DNA from: Siniperca chuatsi
Taxonomy: Eukaryota; Chordata; Actinopteri; Centrarchiformes; Sinipercidae
Direction: 5' to 3'
Assembly: GCF_020085105.1 (NCBI RefSeq)
Contig: NC_058055.1
Location: 13,159,822-13,223,821 of the forward strand
Length of the DNA stretch: 64,000 nt
Shown here one piece after another: positions 48,047 to 64,000 of this stretch (its first letter is position 1; each line of letters opens with the position of its first letter). Under the pieces are notes generated by a model. That model had not been told where the DNA came from. It saw only the letters and a program-made list of their open reading frames with translations, and did not search any database. The position numbers and the translations under genes were made by a program.

Positions 48047-49111
48047 ATTTTACCAAATGTACCAAGTGCAGCTTGTATAACTGTTGCATCTATTATAAAT
48101 CACACAGTATCAGACCACCAGCAATATGATTCAAGTGTAAATGAAACAGAAAAGATGTATTGATAATTATTATTCTATCATTATCTTAATATCTGTTTGC
48201 TAATGTGTGCCATGTCTTCCCTGCAATTATTTATTTTGTTAAAACTGACAGACATGAAACATCTGTGTGAATACAGTTAGACTTTATCATCTGTCTCTTT
48301 CACTTCCTTGTCACCACATCAAATACTGTAAATTAACTGAACTACCGATACAATCACATTTGTGTTTAACAAGCTTCCGCCTCAGATTCGGGTTCTAGAA
48401 ATTGTTTGGATGGTAGGCACCCCAAGACTGCTGCCCACTTGGTAATCCAGCTTTGCACTTAAATTCATATTTTCAACACTGGTGGCTATTTGAGTGTTTA
48501 TATTTTTGAGAATTCAGAGGGAAATACTGCACTTTTTAATCCTTGACATTTATCTGACTCCTATTACAGAATGTTTGCACGTGAAACAGAAATAATGCTC
48601 ATAAACTCTAATGCCTTGTTAAGAGTTTAAACTTGAATAGCATTATATTGTGTAGTTCACCTAGATGTGTAGATTCACCTAAAATATCAAGTGATACTTG
48701 CAGATTTACACCTTAATGATTTAGCCCTTTAACCCATTTTACTGTTTCCTTTTTTGAATTCAGGGAGCATTTTTCCACGCAATCATGACTTTAATATATT
48801 CCTAATCATATGAAACTTCAGATAAGAGAATTTGTTGTTACTTTCACACTTTGTGCAATTGGTACACATCAGTGTTTTAAATCTAAGGTCAACTTCAGGA
48901 AAACAGCATGTTGCAAGACAGAGCAGATAAAACATTTCTCAGACATCAACACCTACTATATGTTCCCTCTTGTGTTGAATAACTCTGAAACCAGATTCGG
49001 TGAAATCGCTGTATTTATTGTTTTGAACATCTAATGCGCTGCTGTCAGTCCAGTCAACGTCATCATTGCTGTGTTCACATAGACAATGTAGTGTACTTCA
49101 TAATATGAATT
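48047..49111. other. Intergenic between heatr6 and ddx52
   Basis: No gene seen. A short degenerate fragment of the CAGTGGTGGAA family (CAGAGGGAAATACTGCACTT) lies at about 48510-48610. Confidence 0.45.
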
Positions 49112-49402
49112 ATGGCTGGGCAATATAATTGGAACCAATGCAACGGTATTAAAAATTTTTTCAAAGATCGATATATATATCTTGATATGGCAGATGTATG
49201 TAAATGACAAATAAAACAATTAAATTCATGTTCAATGCAATCAACCATGTTCCACTGTTGCATCACCTCAGACAAAACTCTCCACACATGTAAAACAATA
49301 AATAATTAACTTGGACAACAAACCTTTTTTGTTAAACAATGACACAATATGTTCATGATTCCACTGAAAGTCTATAAATGGTAAATTATCACCCAGCCCT
49401 AA
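49112..49402. repeat. MITE with GGCTGGG...CCCAGCCCTA termini
   Basis: The left end GGCTGGGCAATATA is mirrored by TATCACCCAGCCCTA at the right, with ATATATCTTGATATGG-type text inside. A partial relative is at 33858-34040. No ORF. Confidence 0.55.
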
Positions 49403-49796
49403 TATTAATCTTTATATTTGTCTATTAATTTGTTCTCAAAATGGAATTTCACTACGTTTTTGTTTATCAGAAGTTAACCCATAGAAGAGTGCAAGTGCAA
49501 GTAGATAGATAAAAGGATATAAAAGACACTGCGAACTTCAAAATGTCTTGAAATGTACATAAGAAAGAAAAAAGGAAAAAATCTAGATGGCCTTGAGTTT
49601 TTCCAAGACAGTCTTGTGGTTTCTTGTGATGTCTAACGATCACATTATGACAAAGCTGGTTATATAATCGTTGTCTTCAGTCACCAGTTAGTTTGTGGCT
49701 GGACGTTTCTCCTCCGACAGTCTGTCCAACCTGAGAGACCAGTCTTTGTGATCTCAGTTTTCTGAAACCTAGCGCTTCAGCTGGAAATGAGACTCT
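49403..49796. other. heatr6 3'UTR region
   Basis: Sequence downstream of the heatr6 stop. No canonical minus-strand AATAAA close by was identified. Confidence 0.35.
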
Positions 49797-58172
<8,376 letters not shown>

Positions 58173-58344
58173 ATTTTTGGACGCGGAAGTATTTTATTTG
58201 CTTGGTGGTTCTCGCTCTTCATTTCAAGCTTGACATCCTAATATCAGGCTCATTACTGCCCCCTACAGTTTAAACCAGATACTAGATCCCAGATAGTAGG
58301 CTGCCCAGTTTCATCGTCTCCCTCAGAAACAGATGAACAAACTA

Positions 58345-59035
58345 CAAGTGGTGGAAGGGGAAGTATTCAGATCCTTTACTTAAGTAAAAGTACTAATGCC
58401 ACACTGTAAAAATACTCTGTTACAAGTGAAAGTCCTGTATTGAGAATGTTACTTGAGTAAAAGTATGTAAGTATAATCAGAAAATGTACTTAAAGTATTA
58501 AAAGTACTCAATGCAGAAAAATGTCCCGACTGTCATACTATTATATATTATATCATTAGAATATTATTACTCATGCATTAATATAAACGCATGATTTTAC
58601 TGTTATAGTTGGTTGAGGTGGAGCTAATTTTTAATTACAGTATTTCGGACTGCAACTAATGATTATTTTCATTATCCATTAATCGATTGATTGTTTGGTT
58701 TGTAAAAATTCTGAAAATAGTGAGAAATGCCATCACAATTACCCAGAACCCCAACTAACACTTTCACAATGTTTTGTTTTGTCCAACCAACAGTCCAAAC
58801 CTCAAAATTATTAAAAATTATTAGAAAAATTATTTAAAAGAAACGCAACAAATCCTCCCATTTGAGAAGCTGGAACCATTAAATGTTTTTATGTGAAAAA
58901 TGACTTAAACGATTATCAAAATAGTTGCCAATTAATTTTCTGTCACTTGATTAATCAACTAATTGATTCAGCTGCTGCTTGTATAAACTATTGGGTAGTT
59001 TATTTATAACATTTAATTATTTTGTTTTTTCTCCT
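58345..59035. repeat. Fish MITE, copy C (CAGTGGTGGAA family), interrupted by a TAGGGCTG-family MITE
   Basis: The start CAAGTGGTGGAAGGGGAAGT and TTTACTTAAGTAAAAGTACT mark one end. GGTTGAGGTGGAGCTAATTT runs to about 58645 and the element resumes after the insert with TATAAACTATTGGGTAGTTT at about 58981. The intervening text is a separate element. Confidence 0.65.
58648..58978. repeat. TAGGGCTGCAACTA-family MITE nested in copy C
   Basis: GGACTGCAACTAATGATTAT at the left and AATTGATTCAGCTGCTGCTT at the right correspond to the elements at 13297 and 15306, degenerate at the ends. Confidence 0.6.
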
Positions 59036-59571
59036 GATTGTTGTAAATCCTGTGAACACAAATCCAACACAAATTTTGGTTGAATCCTTATTGGCCCTAA
59101 TAATTCTAATGCTCATTATTCATCACAACATTTAAATGTAAATCTAAATATACATCTAACCTCTTGGGATTCCAGAAATAGGAATTTTATTTTTATTTGC
59201 TATCTAACTAAGGATCTCATTAGGAAACTTGACTGTGCCTTATGACAGGAATACAGGAAAAATAGATTTCTATCACATAGTTTCATTAAAAACAAATAAG
59301 CATCAGTAATTTATATATAGCCCTGTATTGTTATCAGAACAGCAGGAAGCTGCTATCATGACTATGAAGCCAGCAACCTGAACATGTCTGAATGAACCAA
59401 ACCAAAACATATTTGGGAACATCTGTTGAAATAATAAAGGGGCTATTTTGTATCACTGACATCAATATCTCCAATTGTTTAAAACCAATGAGGAAATAAA
59501 AGCTAGATGTGGCCCTGTCTTCTCAAATGGCAACTAACATTTACCAAGTTTTCCAAGATCTCATAGTTATG
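59036..59571. other. Intergenic, no gene seen
   Basis: AT-rich sequence between two MITE copies; no ORF or RNA gene supported. Confidence 0.4.
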
Positions 59572-60090
59572 GTTCCTTACTTAAGGAAAAGTAGCAGTAC
59601 CATGATGTAAAAATACTCCATTACAAGTAAAAACTCAGCACTGAACACTTTACATCAGTAAAAGTACAAAAGTGTTAGCAGCAAAATGTACTTAAAGTAT
59701 CAAAAGTAAAAGTACTCAACATGTAGAAAGGTCCTTTCAGATGTTTATAATTATTATAGTATTGTTATTGATACATAAACTTGTATAGTAGCATATTTTT
59801 TTTGTTGTAGTTGGTCGAGCTGGAGCTAATTTTAATTATTTTATAGGACTCCACATTTTTATCCATATAACAATACATCGTATTTAATAAGCTGATCAGA
59901 TGATTTGTGTGAAAACATTTAATCTGTAAAATAACAAGTAACTAGCAATAGTAACTAGTAATATTTCCTGTAAAATGTAGCGGAGTAGAAGTATAAAGTA
60001 ACATTTAATGGAAATTCATAACTAAAGTACCTCAAAATTGTACTTAAGTGCAGTATTTGAGTAAATACTTATTTTACACCACTGGTGGCT
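59572..60090. repeat. Fish MITE, copy D of the CAGTGGTGGAA family
   Basis: GGTTCCTTACTTAAGGAAAA, TAAAAATACTCCATTACAAG and the right end TTACACCACTGGTGG match copies A to C in inverted orientation relative to A. Confidence 0.65.
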
Positions 60091-60544
60091 GAGATAGCTT
60101 TAAAGGAAAGGAAATAAAGGTATACGATTACATGAATAGTTGTTTTAATATGTTATTTATTAAAATGATCTGCCATCAATTGTTACTTGCATGCATTCAA
60201 CATCTGCATCATTTCACAGCTAAAGATAATTTATCATTAGTTTTCTGACTTCACATTTTTCACTTTATGTCGACAGAGTTGAACAATATCAAAGAACAGT
60301 GAAACAGAGAAGCATCAGCATCAAAACATACTGCACACACATCTGCTTCAGTGGCCGACAAGGACTTTAACACTGGGACAAGATCCAAAAAACTGTAAAA
60401 ACAGGCTTTCCCCCTTGGCAGCTTTAGCAAACGAAGGAACGACCATTTTTATTGATCTTTCAGAAAACAAACTTTTTAATGAATATTTTGATTCATATTC
60501 TAACTTAAATGGACATCATTTTGCTAAACTAATTTGAACATCAT
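60091..60544. other. Intergenic, no gene seen
   Basis: AT-rich sequence between MITE copy D and the LINE tail. Nothing supported. Confidence 0.4.
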
Positions 60545-62470
60545 CAGAATCAGAAATACTTTATTGATCCCCGAGGGGAAACACTTTTGTTACAGCTGCT
60601 CACTGTCACGTCAGTGCACACAGGAATAGAAGTACTAAGCAATCAAAATATAATACACTATAATACAGGTCAGTTAAATTAAGTATAAAGTGGATATAAG
60701 TATAAAATTAAAATAAGTGTAAAGTACAAAGTGGATTACCAGTTGATGATAAGTATGTATGATATAATAATACAATGTAATAACATAAGTAATAAGTAAG
60801 AGTGCATGTCCTGTCAAGTTAAGTGTAGCTTATTAAGATTATTATGAGACGGTGGATATTGCACAGCAGAAGTATGAATAAATATCAATAAATTAAACTG
60901 AAAACAGAGTATATTGCACCAGAGTATTAAACAGAGAATATTGCACAATTATTCAAACATTGCAGTGATCTTAATGGTCCAATGTCCAGTTGAATGACTT
61001 AGGGTCAAAAGACTGACACGTAGAGGGAGGAGTTAAAGAGTTTGATGGCCACAGGCAGGAATGACTTCCTGTGGCGGTTTTTGGGGGGATGAGTCTTCCG
61101 CTGAAGGTACTCCTTTGTTTGACCAGCACGTCATGGAGTGGGTGGGAGACACTGTCCAAGATGGCATGTAGTTTGGCCAGCATCCTCTTCTCTGACACCA
61201 CCGCCAGAGAGTCCAGCTCCACCCCCACAATGTCACTGGCCTTACGGATCAGTTTGTTGAGTCTGTTAGCGTCCGCTACCCTCAACCTGCTGCCCCAGCA
61301 TGCAACAGCTTACAGGATAGCACTGGCCACCAGAGACTCATAAAACATCCTCAGCATTGTCCGGCAGATGTTGAAGGACCTCAGCCTCCTCAGAAAATAG
61401 AGGCGGCTCTGGCCCTTCCTGTAAAGAACTTGAGTGTTCTTGGCCCAGTCCAGTTTATTGTCCATATGTAGTCCAAGGTACTTGTCGTCCTCAACAATGT
61501 CCACACTGACCCCCTGGATGGAAACCGGGGTCACTGGTGCCTTGGCCCTCCGTAGAGCCACAATCAGCTCCTTTGACTTTGTCGCATTGAGCTGCAGATG
61601 GTTCTGCTCACACCATGTGACAAAGTTTCCCACCACAGCCCTGTACTCAGTCTCATCACCACCGCTGATACATCCCACCACAGCAGAGTCATCCGAAAAC
61701 TTCTGAAGGTGGCAGGACTCTGTGTGGTGGCTGAAGTCTGTGGTGTAGATGGTGAAGAGGAAGGGAGAGAGGACGGTCCCCTGAGGGGACACAGTATTGC
61801 TGACCACGCTGTCTGACACACAGTGCTGCAGACGCACATGCTGTGGTCTGCCAGTCGGGTAGTCCACAATCCAGGACACAAGGGGGGCATCCACCTGCAT
61901 CGCTGCCAGCTTCTCACCCAGCAGGGCTGGCCGGATGGTGTTGAAAGCACTGGAGAAGTCAAAAAACATGATCCTCACCGTGCTTGTCGGCTTGTCTAGG
62001 TGGGTGTGGATGCGGTTCAGCAGGAAGATGATGGGGTCCTCAACTCCCAGCCGGGGCTGGTAGGCGAACTGAAGGGGGTCCAGGAGGGGTCTGACCATGG
62101 GCTGCAGCTGTTCCAGCACCAGTCTCTCCAGGGTCTTCATTAGTGTCAGTCAGTCAGTGCCACTGGTCTGTCTAGTCCTTGGAGCCACTGGGACACGGCG
62201 TCTTCTGCACAGGAACGAGGAAAGATGTCTTCCACAGAACAGGGACCCTTTGAAAGCTCAGGCTGAAGACATGCTGAAGGACTTCACGTAGCTGGGGGTA
62301 CAGGCTTTTAGCACCCCGGGGCAAACGCCATCAGGGCCTGCAGCCTTGTTTGAGTGGAGTTTCATCAGCTGTCCTCTCACCTGGACAGCAGTCAGGCACA
62401 CAGCAGAGAATCATCTCTTTAACAAAGCTGGGGCAGCTGTTGTCTTCTAGCATCATGCACCTCCCATGAG
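60545..62470 (-). mobile_element. 5'-truncated non-LTR retrotransposon (LINE), reverse transcriptase remnant
   Basis: A minus-strand frame from 62140 to 60971 encodes fragments of a reverse transcriptase: DPLQFAYQPRLGVEDPI, MFFDFSSAFNTIRP, SPQGTVLSPFLFTIYTTDF, KFSDDSAVVG (catalytic SDD in place of the usual xADD) and SIQGVSVDIVEDDKYLG. A single in-frame TAA at 61312-61310 splits it, where relatives have a tyrosine codon; the frame then continues with RVADANRLNKLIRKASDIVG. Upstream text to about 62470 still encodes RT-like fragments with frame changes. The 3' end at 60545 holds the fish LINE tail, minus-strand TCAATAAAGTATTTCTGATT. The Rex1/L2-like clade is a guess. It is inactive. Confidence 0.85.
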
Positions 62471-64000
62471 TCTCTGACACAAGTGCACAGTCTTAACCTC
62501 ATCGGGTATTTTTAAAATGCCAGAAAACAAATATCATTGTACCTATAAACTGCCTTTGTTCGAATAAATGTAATATTCTTCATTTTTTTGAAAGCATTTG
62601 TTTATTGAACAGTTTTATAACAAAGAGAGGTGTGAGAGGAGAGTCACCTAAGATGATTTTAAAGTGTATTCAAAAGGTTTTTGCCCCATTTGCTGATTCT
62701 CATTTCTGTCTGAAAAGCTGCAACATATTTTACCAGGTACAGAGCTGAACATATATGAAAATGTATTATAATTTCTATGTCTACTTCAAATAGGCCACCA
62801 TAAGCATGGCCAATGTGTCCATCTCTTTTTTGGACAATACAGTTCTTTCATCAGCCCTGTGTATGAACAAACAAAGAACAACTTTATTAGGTTTCCGTCA
62901 GACTTTTGGTCTTCCTGGAAGGTAACCGTAAATCATAACTGTATTAACAGGAGGGATGCAAAACTCAACTTCACTTCGTTTTTGTACAGTGGGAGGAAGT
63001 GGAGACCTGTCGTCCATCATACATACATATACAGTCTATGGGTTGAACATACAGACTTTATCTGAGGTACAAAGCAACTTACCCATCAAGAACAGTGTTG
63101 GCATATATGGTTGAAGTGAAGTGCCGGCTGTTGCCCAATCACTGAACGAGAAAGTCACGTCCTAACTGAAGACCCGCCTTGATGAGAGGACTGACATATT
63201 GCATAGCCATTTAAATTTTGACACCAAATAAAGCATGGTGACAAGTAAATGTAAATGCAATAGACTGGGGGCGCTGTTTCGCTGGCACATTGAATTGCCA
63301 ATTGCAAAATGAATTTCCATTTGAATAGAGACCAAAAAACCATGGCAACATGAAATGCATTTGATTGAGCTTTCATTTAAATTTTAAAAAAATAAGTCAA
63401 AGTGAACTGAGGATTGCATTGCCACTTTGCATATTGAATTACCAATTGAGTTAAGAAGCCAAAGTAGGACAGTATAGTATAAAGTAGCATAAAAATACTC
63501 ACGTACCTTGCAAGTATACTGTTGAGCTAATATTATACTTCCCTCTGCTGGATGTCCCCAGTTCATGTTTCGCTGAGGACTTCTAACAAACTAATCATGG
63601 TCAATACAACAGTTTTAGAAACTACAATTAACTTCAAAAGCCTTCCACCAGGGTTGAATTTTTAAGTCTCAATTTTCTCAGCAGTTATTTTGTGGACAGG
63701 AGCAGAGATTCTGACACGTTCTAAGTCCACATGTCTGCCTGTTCTGACAGAGGGTACATGGGGTAGTTTTACATTGGCATTTTCTATCAACAGCACATCA
63801 CCGGTCCAGACATGACTAAAGCGCCATCCACCACCACGGTGGTGGTGCTGTAGGTGGCAAACAATAACAATAATAAGGTAAGCATGTCTGCAGAAAGGTG
63901 GTAGCAAATGTACAGCGTGGCACAGAAGTAATAAGGGCTGAATTACAATTAGTCTTAGGAGGGCATGTTTGGATTTCAGCCACTACTGTGCACTCACTAT
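62471..64000. other. Repeat-rich intergenic end of the window
   Basis: No gene supported. ACATACATATACAGTCTATG near 63022 echoes the terminal wording of the repeat at 1-898, in inverted orientation. GGGGGCGCTGTTTCGCTGGC and ATTGAATTGCCAATTGCAAA near 63266-63310 look like another dispersed fish element. The palindromic ACCACCACGGTGGTGGTG lies at 63830-63847. Confidence 0.4.

Overview
This is a vertebrate nuclear segment from a teleost fish, probably a percomorph. Its protein-coding genes are split by GT-AG introns, the intergenic DNA is AT-rich and full of CA/TG microsatellites, and many short dispersed repeats are of kinds common in fish genomes. No bacterial, viral, CRISPR or rRNA features are present, and I recognised no tRNA gene.

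Layout. (1) 1-900: fish interspersed repeat. (2) 1713-6855, minus: angptl5, complete in 8 coding exons (385 aa) with a signal-peptide exon and a C-terminal fibrinogen-like domain. (3) 6856-12740: intergenic DNA between the divergent angptl5 and yap1, with a fold-back element and a long multi-copy fish repeat. (4) 12741-20810, plus: yap1, 8 coding exons (389 aa), followed by a probable 3'UTR of about 3.8 kb. (5) 26.2-27.5 kb: a candidate non-coding exon or transcript with a 38-codon upstream ORF. (6) 28052-33524, plus: birc2 (cIAP1), 12 coding exons (635 aa) encoding three BIRs, UBA, CARD and RING. (7) 35709-38206, minus: rpl23a, 5 exons (155 aa), with two intronic box C/D snoRNAs and a 5'TOP leader. 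(8) 40181-47382, minus: ddx52, 14 coding exons (670 aa), a DEAD-box helicase with DESD in motif II. (9) 49797-58172, minus: heatr6, 20 coding exons (1212 aa). (10) 58.3-64 kb: repeat-rich flank with nested MITEs and a 5'-truncated LINE reverse transcriptase interrupted by a stop codon.

The exon models were built by hand. Every splice junction used is GT-AG, and reading phase closes from start to stop in all six genes, which is the main support for the coordinates. UTR ends and transcription starts are inferred.

Functional themes. yap1 (Hippo effector) and birc2 (ubiquitin ligase in TNF/NF-kB signalling and apoptosis) are neighbours here as they are in human 11q22, with angptl5 on the far side. 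rpl23a, ddx52 and heatr6 correspond to genes on human chromosome 17, so the window spans a junction of two ancestral linkage groups. rpl23a and ddx52 both serve ribosome production, and the two rpl23a intronic snoRNAs have guides matching adjacent, overlapping stretches of 18S rRNA. I found no clearly new biological system. The best leads are the paired snoRNAs, the divergent short yap1 with exons bracketed by dinucleotide repeats, the candidate leader or transcript upstream of birc2, and several nested MITEs, one with a TTAA target-site signature.
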